This document shows positions 52,098-59,805 of a DNA stretch of 64,000 nt, in pieces. The DNA is taken from positions 124,001-188,000 of the forward strand of contig JAEUOU010000029.1 in NCBI GenBank assembly GCA_016790575.1. The letters are read 5' to 3'. This DNA comes from Burkholderiaceae bacterium. GTDB lineage: Bacteria; Pseudomonadota; Gammaproteobacteria; Burkholderiales; Burkholderiaceae_C. Each line of letters begins with the position of its first letter. Position 1 is the stretch's first letter. The position numbers were made by a program, and so were the translations under genes. The notes under the pieces are model-generated. The model ran no database searches. It was not told the origin of the DNA and worked only from the letters and a program-made list of their open reading frames with translations.

Positions 52098-53702
52098 ATG
52101 ATGGAATTCGACTACGTGATCGTCGGCGGCGGCTCCGCCGGTTGCGCCCTGGCCGGGCGGCTGAGCGAAGACCCCGGCACCACCGTCTGCGTGCTGGAGG
52201 CCGGCGGCGAGGATCACTCGGTGTTCGTTCGCGCCCCGCTGGGCATCATCGTCATGGTGCCGTTCGGCCTGATGAACAGCTGGCACTACTTCACCACGCC
52301 GCAGAAGGGGCTCAACGGCCGCAAGGGCTTCCAGCCACGCGGCAAGGTACTGGGCGGCTCCAGCTCGATCAACGCGATGGTGTACACCCGCTGCAACCGC
52401 AACGACTACGACGGTTGGGCGGCTCAGGGCAACCCCGGCTGGAGCTACGCCGACCTGCTGCCCCTGTTCAAGCGCGCCGAGAACAGCCATTGTTTTTCCA
52501 ACAACGAGTACCACGGCAACAGCGGCCCGCTGCACGTGAGCTACCTGCGCAGCCCGTCGCCGGCCAACGAGGCCTTCCGGGCCGCCTGCGTCGAAAAAGG
52601 CATTCCGCTCAACCCCGACTACAACGGCGCCTCGCAGTTCGGCATCTCGCCCACCCAAGCCACGCAATACAACGGCGAGCGCTGGAACGCCGCGCGGGCC
52701 TATCTGCACGCCAATGCCGATCGCAAGAACCTCACGGTGCTCAAGGGTTGCCACGCCCGCAAGGTCGTCTTCGACGGCAAGACCGCCACCGGCGTGGAGC
52801 TGCGCCGGGACGGCCAGGTCGAACAGGTCCGGGCCCGCAAGGAGGTGATCCTGAGCGCCGGGGCCTTCGGCTCGCCCCAGTTGCTCATGCTGTCGGGCAT
52901 CGGCCCCGCAGCGCACCTGCAACAACACGGCATCGCGGTGTTGCACGACCTGCCCGGTGTGGGCCAGAACCTGCAGGACCACGTCACCTCCAACCTGATC
53001 TACCGCACGCCGCGCTGGAAAGACACGGTGGGCATTTCGGTGCGCGGCGCCTGGGAAATCATCAAGGCGATCTTTCAGTGGCGCAGAGAGCGCAAGGGCT
53101 GGATCACCACCTGTGTGTCCGAATCCAACGGTTTCATTTCCACCTGCGGCAACCCTGACCATCCCGACATCCAGCTGGCCTTCCTGCCCAGCATCGTCGA
53201 CGACCACACCCGCAAGACGCATCTGGGCCACGGCTACACGCTGCACACCACGCTGATGCGTCCCAAGAGCCGCGGCAGCGTCACCTTGCAGAGCGCCGAC
53301 CCCCACCAGGCACCCGCCATCGACCCCGGCTTCTACACCCATCCCGACGACATGGCCGTCGCCATCAAGGGCGCGCGCATGGGATTCGAGATCCTGGAGG
53401 CCAAGGCCATGGCGCCTTACCGGGGCAAGCGCCTGCACCCGGTCGACGTGAACGACGACAAGGCCATGGAGGCCTTTCTGCGCGCCACCTGCGACACCGA
53501 ATACCACCCGGTGGGCACCTGCAAGATGGGCCCGGACTCCGATCCGATGGCGGTGGTCGATGCGGAGTTGCGCGTCAAGGGCGTGCAGGGCTTGCGCGTG
53601 GTGGACGCGTCCATCATGCCGGCGCTGACCAGCGGCAACACCAACGCACCGTCCATGGTGATCGGCGAGAAAGCCGCCGACCTGATCCGGGCAGGTTCGT
53701 GA
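52098..53702 (+). CDS. GMC-family FAD oxidoreductase
   Basis: The 534-residue flavoprotein has GMC signatures: the N-terminal dinucleotide motif YVIVGGGSAGCALAGRLSED, PROSITE-type motif 1 PRGKVLGGSSSINAMVYTRC, motif 2 GAFGSPQLLMLSGIGPA, and the C-terminal DASIMPALTSGNTNAPSMVIGEKAADLI with the catalytic His/Asn region (EYHPVGTCKMG). It is related to choline and long-chain alcohol dehydrogenases. Given the AAR-like reductase and ALDH beside it, oxidation of a fatty alcohol is a plausible role, not a proven one. AGGAG lies 5 bases before the ATG at 52098. Confidence 0.92.
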   Translation: MMEFDYVIVGGGSAGCALAGRLSEDPGTTVCVLEAGGEDHSVFVRAPLGIIVMVPFGLMNSWHYFTTPQKGLNGRKGFQPRGKVLGGSSSINAMVYTRCNRNDYDGWAAQGNPGWSYADLLPLFKRAENSHCFSNNEYHGNSGPLHVSYLRSPSPANEAFRAACVEKGIPLNPDYNGASQFGISPTQATQYNGERWNAARAYLHANADRKNLTVLKGCHARKVVFDGKTATGVELRRDGQVEQVRARKEVILSAGAFGSPQLLMLSGIGPAAHLQQHGIAVLHDLPGVGQNLQDHVTSNLIYRTPRWKDTVGISVRGAWEIIKAIFQWRRERKGWITTCVSESNGFISTCGNPDHPDIQLAFLPSIVDDHTRKTHLGHGYTLHTTLMRPKSRGSVTLQSADPHQAPAIDPGFYTHPDDMAVAIKGARMGFEILEAKAMAPYRGKRLHPVDVNDDKAMEAFLRATCDTEYHPVGTCKMGPDSDPMAVVDAELRVKGVQGLRVVDASIMPALTSGNTNAPSMVIGEKAADLIRAGS

Positions 53703-53729
53703 AGGGTCGGCTGCGGGGTGTCCCCGAGG

Positions 53730-54308
53730 TCAGCCGAACGGTCGCACACCCATCAACGGCCCGTGCAACCACAGCGCAAACACAACCCAGGCGCCAATGC
53801 CGACAACTAGCGTCAGACCGGTGGCCAGTGCCGAGGTGCTGACCACCGCCGGCGAGGCCTGACGGTCCCGCTGGCGGGCCGCCCGGAAGCTCAGAACTGC
53901 CCAGACCAGGAACGAACCGAACAGCAGAAGATCGGCCAAGGAGCCGTTTGACAGCAAGTGCGCCAGCGCCCAGGCCTTGACGCCGAGCACCATGGGATGG
54001 CGCAGCCGCAAGCGCAGCGCGTTGCGCGGTACGTACGCGGCGGTCAGCAGCACAAATGCAACCAGGGTCAGCAAGGATGCCGCATGCCGCATGCCCATCG
54101 GAGGTGACCACAGGATCACCGGTTCCTGGCGAGCCAGGCCGTATCCCCAGACCACCAACCCCAGGCCCACGACCGACAGCGCGGAATACATGCCTTTCCA
54201 CGCGCCAACCCCTCGGGACGCGATCGTCCGGGTGCGCCAGTCTTCCGCGACGATGCGAACCGAATGGACACCAAGAAACACAATCAATCCCAGCAACAGG
54301 ATGCTCAT
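53730..54308 (-). CDS. NnrU family membrane protein
   Basis: The 192-residue protein has about five hydrophobic helices and the NnrU blocks GVHSVRIVAEDWRTRTI, RNALRLRLRHPMVLGVKAWALAHLLSNG-type centre (residues 95-122) and LLLFGSFLVWAVLSFRAARQRDR. NnrU occurs beside denitrification genes and, more widely, with isoprenoid (15-cis-zeta-carotene isomerase-like) relatives. No nitrite or NO reductase genes lie here, so its role in this genome is open. It is convergent with the GMC gene. Confidence 0.88.
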   Translation of the reverse strand: MSILLLGLIVFLGVHSVRIVAEDWRTRTIASRGVGAWKGMYSALSVVGLGLVVWGYGLARQEPVILWSPPMGMRHAASLLTLVAFVLLTAAYVPRNALRLRLRHPMVLGVKAWALAHLLSNGSLADLLLFGSFLVWAVLSFRAARQRDRQASPAVVSTSALATGLTLVVGIGAWVVFALWLHGPLMGVRPFG

Positions 54309-54436
54309 GGGGCGCCTTTGAGTTTGTTCAGGGGTTCATCATAGAAACGAAGCCGGCGTGGCGCTGCTCCGCCGTGCAAATCCGCACATCGGCCGGGTGC
54401 ACCCGTTCAGCGTCGGCAAACAGCCGCATACCCGCG

Positions 54437-56842
54437 TCAGTGCCCGGCCGGCAAACGCGACATCACCGGGGTGATGCCTTGTGCCAGCCGTTGCAGTCGC
54501 TGTTCGCATTCCGCGGCGGCGGGCTCGCCATCCCGGCCGGCGACAAGGTCCTGCTCCAGCTGGGCGCTGAGCGTTGCCACTTCCATGGCCCCGATGGTCG
54601 CCGCCGCGGATTTGAGCGAATGCGCCATGCGCGCGGCCGAATCGCGGTCACCGACCCGCAGCGCATTGCGTACCGTGTCCATCGCGTTTGCGAACTCCTC
54701 GACAAAGGCGTGCAGGTTCTCCTGGTAGAACAAGGCATCGTTCATGTGATAGCCCATGCCGACGGCCGGGTCGATGCCCGACTCCTGCAACACGTTGATC
54801 CAACTGTCCCCCGGGGCGGCGGCTGTGTCCGGTTCGTTGCGGACCGCCCGCTGGGGGGTGGCCTCGGCGTCCGACCCCCCTTGACGGGGCGGTATCCATC
54901 GCAGCAGGGCGTCATACAGCTGGGCCGGAACGATGGGTTTGTTCAAATGGTCATTCATGCCGGCTTCGCGGCTGCGCACGCGGTCGGCCGGCATCGCATG
55001 CGCCGTCATGGCAATGACCGGCAGGTCGTGCAAGCGCGGGTCGGCACGAATCTGCCGGGTAACGCTCCAGCCGTCCTGATCGGGCATTTGCACGTCCATC
55101 AGCACCAGGTCGAAAGGCATTTCCTGCAGTTTCGCCAACGCCTCCGAGCCGCTGGCTGCAACCTCAACGTCGACGCCGGTGCGCCGCAGGAAGGCCAGCG
55201 CGACTTCACGGTTGAGGCGAACGTCGTCCACCAGCAATACCCGCGCTCCGGCGATGGCGCCAAAATCCGGAATCTCGGATGGCCCCACCGCCGCTGCTGC
55301 CTCTGGCGGCGTGCGCCGCAGCGGCAGCTCCAGCCAGAAGCGGCTGCCCCGGCCCGGGGCGCTGTCAACGCCGATGACACCCCCCATCAGCTCGACCAAC
55401 TGCTTGCAAATGGCCAGGCCCAGACCACTGCCGCCGTGCTGCCGGGTGATGCTGCCGTCGAACTGTTCGAACGGGCTGAACAGGTGGGCCAGGGTTTCCG
55501 CCGACATGCCCGGGCCGGTATCTGACACTTCGACCCGCAGTGGCAACACGCCGTTCGAATCGCTGTCCTCCGGGGGTTGTGTACCCAACATGAATCGTAC
55601 CGACACCTCACCCTGGGTTGTGAATTTGACGGCGTTGCCGGCCAGGTTCAGCAATATCTGGGACAGCCGCAGGGGATCGCCGACCAGCATTTGCGGAACA
55701 CTTGCCTCCATATCCACGGTAAACCGCAGTCCCTTCTCTCGGGCGCGAACTTCCAGCTGGGCCTTCACGTTCTCCGTCAGGCGCTTGAGATCGAAGGCGA
55801 TCGATTCGATACTCAGTTTGCCGGCCTCGATGCGGGCGAAATCGAGTATGTCGTCGATCAGGCGCAGTAGCGTCTCGGCCGCGCCGATCACCTTTTCCTG
55901 GTAGTCACGCTGACTTGGCGTCAGCGGCGTATCCAGCAGGTAGCGACTGAGGCCGACCACGGCGTTCATGGGCGTGCGGATCTCATGGCTCATGCGGGCG
56001 AGGAAATCGCCTTTGGCCCGGTCGGCCGAACGCGCCGCTTCCACGGCCCGTTCCAGTTCGCGCGTGCGCTGCAGAACCAGCTGCTCCAGGTTCTCGCGAT
56101 ATTGCGCCAGCTCCTGGTCGCGGGTTCGCAAGGTGTCGAGCATCCCGTTCACGCCGTGGGCGAGTTGGGCAATTTCGTCGAAACCGTCGACCGCGACCCG
56201 GTCGGTCAAGCCCGGATTGGCAGCGACCCGGGTCACCAGATTGCCCAGCTTTTCCAACGGCGCGGTCAGCCGCCGCGCCAGCCAGTTGGACAGACCCAGG
56301 GTCACGAGCAAACCGAGCAGAACGACCAACGCACTCTCGAAGGCGGACCGCTCCAGCGAACGGCGCATGCCGTCCAGAGACACGGTCAGCTCCACCGTGG
56401 CCGGCTCGATTTCCTGGCCCGGCACCGGGGCCCACACGGTCAGCAGGCGGTTGTCCACGCGCCATCCGTCGCCCAGCGGTGGGATCGGCCAGTTGCTCAC
56501 GGCGACATGGCTGCCGCGAACATACTGGGCGAACACCCGGTCACTGGAGCCCACCAGCAGACGTGCACGCAGCACCGCCGGATTGCTTTCCACCGCAGCC
56601 AGCAAGCGCCCGGCCTCGCGCCGGTCGCGAAACGCGAGCGCCGCCTGGCTGTTGATGGCCATCAGCCGGGCTTGTGCCGTCACCGACTCGGTGGTCTCCT
56701 GCTGCAGCAGCCGTCGTTGCTGCTCCTGCATCACGACAAACACCAGCATCACGGTGATCAGCAGCACGGACAGTGACAGCAGGCGCAGCCGCGACCGGAT
56801 GCTGGGGGCTTGCCACATCTCGGCGAACCAGCGCGCGGTCAT
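54437..56842 (-). CDS. Hybrid sensor kinase (HAMP-HisKA-HATPase-REC-Hpt)
   Basis: The 801-residue BarA-like protein has two membrane helices (about 20-40 and 168-188) around a small periplasmic CHASE8-like domain. HAMP, a coiled coil and HisKA (H286 in MSHEIRTPMNAVVG) follow. The HATPase boxes are NLAGNAVKFT, DTGPGMS and GSGLGLAICKQLVELMGG. The receiver has DLVLMDVQMPDQDGW, and the C-terminal Hpt domain has RMAHSLKSAAATIGA. No separate response regulator lies nearby. It overlaps the YfiR gene by 4 bp and is co-transcribed with it and a TonB-dependent receptor, so it may respond to the imported ligand. Confidence 0.93.
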   Translation of the reverse strand: MTARWFAEMWQAPSIRSRLRLLSLSVLLITVMLVFVVMQEQQRRLLQQETTESVTAQARLMAINSQAALAFRDRREAGRLLAAVESNPAVLRARLLVGSSDRVFAQYVRGSHVAVSNWPIPPLGDGWRVDNRLLTVWAPVPGQEIEPATVELTVSLDGMRRSLERSAFESALVVLLGLLVTLGLSNWLARRLTAPLEKLGNLVTRVAANPGLTDRVAVDGFDEIAQLAHGVNGMLDTLRTRDQELAQYRENLEQLVLQRTRELERAVEAARSADRAKGDFLARMSHEIRTPMNAVVGLSRYLLDTPLTPSQRDYQEKVIGAAETLLRLIDDILDFARIEAGKLSIESIAFDLKRLTENVKAQLEVRAREKGLRFTVDMEASVPQMLVGDPLRLSQILLNLAGNAVKFTTQGEVSVRFMLGTQPPEDSDSNGVLPLRVEVSDTGPGMSAETLAHLFSPFEQFDGSITRQHGGSGLGLAICKQLVELMGGVIGVDSAPGRGSRFWLELPLRRTPPEAAAAVGPSEIPDFGAIAGARVLLVDDVRLNREVALAFLRRTGVDVEVAASGSEALAKLQEMPFDLVLMDVQMPDQDGWSVTRQIRADPRLHDLPVIAMTAHAMPADRVRSREAGMNDHLNKPIVPAQLYDALLRWIPPRQGGSDAEATPQRAVRNEPDTAAAPGDSWINVLQESGIDPAVGMGYHMNDALFYQENLHAFVEEFANAMDTVRNALRVGDRDSAARMAHSLKSAAATIGAMEVATLSAQLEQDLVAGRDGEPAAAECEQRLQRLAQGITPVMSRLPAGH

Positions 56843-57426
56843 GGGCCCACCACCCGGGCCAGACGCAGCAGTTGAGCGTGAAAGCTAAGCCCTTTGTCCG
56901 CCGCCGCGCCCCGATTGATCAACAGGTTGACATGCTGGCCTTCAGGGGCCAGCGCCAATTCCACCATGCCACCCGCGCGCGCGAAGCCATCGATATCGGA
57001 AACCGTGACTGCCCTGGTGCCTGCCAGCCGGCGCAACACCGTGGCGAGCTGGCGACTTTCACTGCGGGCCACGAACACCATGTCGCAATCGGTCAGGGGC
57101 GCGGAAGGCTCCATGCGCATGAACTTCATGCTGCGTCCGGCCGGCAGCGTCGTGCGTGCCAGCTGATCCGCAATGGCGCCAAAGGGGTCGGTGCCCAGCA
57201 GGCACAGGCAATACGGTTGGCTGCCCGGCGAACTGGCTTCGGCGCCCCAGACGAAATCGGGCAGCCGGAACAACAGCGCCGCCTTGAGCGTGTATTCGGC
57301 CACAGGGGAATTGGCCGACGCCACCGTCGCACCGCAGCCCATTCCCAGTGCCAGCGCCAGGGCGAGCAGCCGCCTGAGGCCAGCCCATGACAATGCGCAT
57401 GCGGTTCCCACCGGCGGCTGCGCCAT
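56839..57426 (-). CDS. YfiR family periplasmic protein
   Basis: The 195-residue product has a signal peptide (LLALALALGMGCGATVASA) and a YfiR/DUF4154 domain: EYTLKAALLFRLPDFVWG, YCLCLLGTDPFGAIADQL, CDMVFVARSESRQLATVL and GGMVELALAPEGQHVNLLIN. In Pseudomonas, YfiR represses the diguanylate cyclase YfiN from the periplasm; here its partner is the adjacent hybrid kinase. The gene is joined to the TonB-receptor gene by a one-base stop-start overlap and to the kinase gene by 4 bp. Confidence 0.9.
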   Translation of the reverse strand: MAQPPVGTACALSWAGLRRLLALALALGMGCGATVASANSPVAEYTLKAALLFRLPDFVWGAEASSPGSQPYCLCLLGTDPFGAIADQLARTTLPAGRSMKFMRMEPSAPLTDCDMVFVARSESRQLATVLRRLAGTRAVTVSDIDGFARAGGMVELALAPEGQHVNLLINRGAAADKGLSFHAQLLRLARVVGP

Positions 57427-59675
57427 CAGAATCGGTACTCCAGCGTGGCCACCCAGGTGCGGGGCTGCTGTGGCATGTCATAGAAAGTACGGCTCGCCGA
57501 GCCATGAGCGGCGTCATGGCGGCGGTCGAACAGGTTGTAGATGTCCAGCCACAGGGACGCATGGCCGTCGAACAGTTTGTGCCAGCCCAGGTGCAGGTTG
57601 ACCACCGTGGCGCCGGCCGTGGTGCAACGTGTCGGCATGGTCGGTGTGGTGGTGCATTGCTGGGCAAGCACGCTGCTCGGGCGTTTGCGTCCGTTGGTGA
57701 CATCGCCGGTTCGGACCAGTTTGGGTGTGACGCTGAAGCGGTCGCGCCAGCGCAGGGTCAGGCCCGCCTTCAGCTTGTGCTCGGCCACCAGCGGGATGTC
57801 CCACTCCATGGCGTCCGCTTCGGCCAGACGCCCGCGAATCCAGCTCGCGCTGCCCCACAGTTCACCGCGCCAGGACTCGCCCAGGGAGAAGCGCCACTGG
57901 GCGGCCAGGTCCAGCCCGCGCTGGCGTTGATGCCCGGCGTTGCCTTTGGTTTCCGGGTTCACCAGAATGGCCCCGGGGATGGCCGACAGGTTGGCCGATG
58001 CCTGCGTGACGACCAGGTGGTCGATCCGGCTTGCGTACCAGTTGGCTACCAGGTGCCACTGCGGTCCCGGCCGCCAGTCCCAGGTGAGCCCCAGGGTTCG
58101 GGCCTTTTCCGGCTGCAGATCGAGGTTAGGAATACGAAAACCGGTTCCGACAAAGCGGCCGCTGGCGTCCCGGGAGCCGTCGAAATTGCCGAAACTGCCC
58201 AGGCTCTCCTCCGGGGACGGGGCGCGAAACGCCTTTCCGTAGGCCAGTTTGAGCAGGTTGTCGTCGGTCAATCGCCAGATGGCGCCCACACGGGGGTTGA
58301 CCGATTCCCCGTAGATGGAGTGACGATCGACCCGCACGCCGGCCGTTGTCGACCACCGGTCCGACCAGCGCGACTGCATCTGCCCGTACGCGGACCAGTT
58401 CTCGAAGCGCTGGTGGTGCACCGCCATCGGAAGTGAGGTATTCGGATAGACGAAGCCCTGGGCGCCCGGTGCCGCAGCCGTGTTGTAGGGTGCCGGCAGA
58501 GAGGCGGCCTCAATCGCCGAATGGCGGCTCCAGCCGACCCCGGCAACCATTTCGTGGCGCTCGCCCAATCGCCAGCGCAGGTTCTGCTCGATGCCCAGAC
58601 GCTCCCCGTAGGTGTAGGAATAACCGTCGGTGAAATGGTTGTAAATGTTCACGTAACGGGAACGCGGATCGACCTCGGCGCGGGAGTAGTCCAGTACCAG
58701 CTCTCCCTCCAGTCGGGGCGACAAGGCGTAGCGTGCCTTGCCATACACCGTGTCGGTGGTCGTGAGCCAGCGCGCACCGGGGTCATACAGCGCCGTTGCC
58801 GGTGGATCGCCCGTGCTGGTGAGGCTGCGAAAGGCATGGCGCAGGTAGGCCACACTCAGGTCCTGCCCCCAGTCGGCCCGCACCAGCAGGCTGTGACTGG
58901 CGATGGGGCCGGCATAGGGTTCGCGGTCGTTTGCCGCCCGCACCAGTGTGCCGCTGGTGGTTCGCGCATCGACGCGGGCGAAATCGGCCGGATAAAAGTG
59001 GTCCAGAGGTGCCCGATCGGCCGACTGCAGATGGCCTGCGGCACTCAGGCGCAGTTCGCCCGGCAGGCTCCATCGACCGGAGAAGCGCAATTCCTGCTGG
59101 CCGAAACGGCCAGCGGACAGCTCCAGCTGCCCGCCATCCGGCAGCCCATGAGCATCGGTAATGATGTTGATCACACCGGCGACCGCGTCAGCGCCATACA
59201 GCGCTGCCGCCGGTCCATACACGAACTCCACCTGGCGTGCGCCGTGCAGGGCCAGGTTCTCCGCCACCGGAAAATTGCCGCCGGCGGGATGTCCGATGCG
59301 AACCCCGTCCAGCATCACCAGCAGCTTGTTCGGGCCCACGTAGCCCTGCACCACAAACTGGTTGTACTGAGACGATTTGGTGCCCCCCTGGAAATCCACG
59401 CCCGGCATGTCCTCCAGCAGATCGGCCAGATTGCGGTAGCGCCGTTCGCGGATTTGCTCCTGCGATACCACCACAATGTGCGAGGCGGTCTCGTCGCGTG
59501 ACTCGCTGCGCCGCGAAGCCGTGACGATCGGGGTCCGGATCAGATCGTTGAGGGACAGCTGCATCAGCCGTTCGACATCCCCTGAGGGGCCGTGAGCTGC
59601 CCACAGGGGCGTCGCCACGGTCAGCCCCGACAGACTCACCAGCCAGACGGGTAAAAAACCAAAATGTGCACGCAT
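57426..59675 (-). CDS. TonB-dependent outer-membrane receptor
   Basis: The 749-residue protein has a signal peptide, a plug domain (TPIVTASRRSESRDETASHIVVVSQEQI, residues about 45-72; LLEDMPGVDFQGG; PAAALYGADAVAGVINIITD) and a 22-strand-type barrel ending in an aromatic residue (LEYRF). Ligand is unknown; the plug resembles vitamin B12/colicin-type receptors. It leads an operon with YfiR and a hybrid kinase. The ATG at 59675 gives a good signal peptide. The residues before it in the open frame are leader. Confidence 0.92.
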   Translation of the reverse strand: MRAHFGFLPVWLVSLSGLTVATPLWAAHGPSGDVERLMQLSLNDLIRTPIVTASRRSESRDETASHIVVVSQEQIRERRYRNLADLLEDMPGVDFQGGTKSSQYNQFVVQGYVGPNKLLVMLDGVRIGHPAGGNFPVAENLALHGARQVEFVYGPAAALYGADAVAGVINIITDAHGLPDGGQLELSAGRFGQQELRFSGRWSLPGELRLSAAGHLQSADRAPLDHFYPADFARVDARTTSGTLVRAANDREPYAGPIASHSLLVRADWGQDLSVAYLRHAFRSLTSTGDPPATALYDPGARWLTTTDTVYGKARYALSPRLEGELVLDYSRAEVDPRSRYVNIYNHFTDGYSYTYGERLGIEQNLRWRLGERHEMVAGVGWSRHSAIEAASLPAPYNTAAAPGAQGFVYPNTSLPMAVHHQRFENWSAYGQMQSRWSDRWSTTAGVRVDRHSIYGESVNPRVGAIWRLTDDNLLKLAYGKAFRAPSPEESLGSFGNFDGSRDASGRFVGTGFRIPNLDLQPEKARTLGLTWDWRPGPQWHLVANWYASRIDHLVVTQASANLSAIPGAILVNPETKGNAGHQRQRGLDLAAQWRFSLGESWRGELWGSASWIRGRLAEADAMEWDIPLVAEHKLKAGLTLRWRDRFSVTPKLVRTGDVTNGRKRPSSVLAQQCTTTPTMPTRCTTAGATVVNLHLGWHKLFDGHASLWLDIYNLFDRRHDAAHGSASRTFYDMPQQPRTWVATLEYRF

Positions 59676-59805
59676 GGGGGCCTCGCGGTGACACGGGAAA
59701 GGACGTCTCGGATGGTAACAAGCGTGGACGCGGGCGTGCGTGAGACTTTGCAACGGTCCGACGCCGCCTGCCCGACAATCCCAAGCCTGCTTATCCTGTT
59801 TTTTC

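Noticed and set aside
54337-54372. Possible tenth copy of the dispersed repeat (CATAGA...GCGCTG)
   Set aside because: The GAC and CGCTGGGTAT positions do not match at the fixed spacing.
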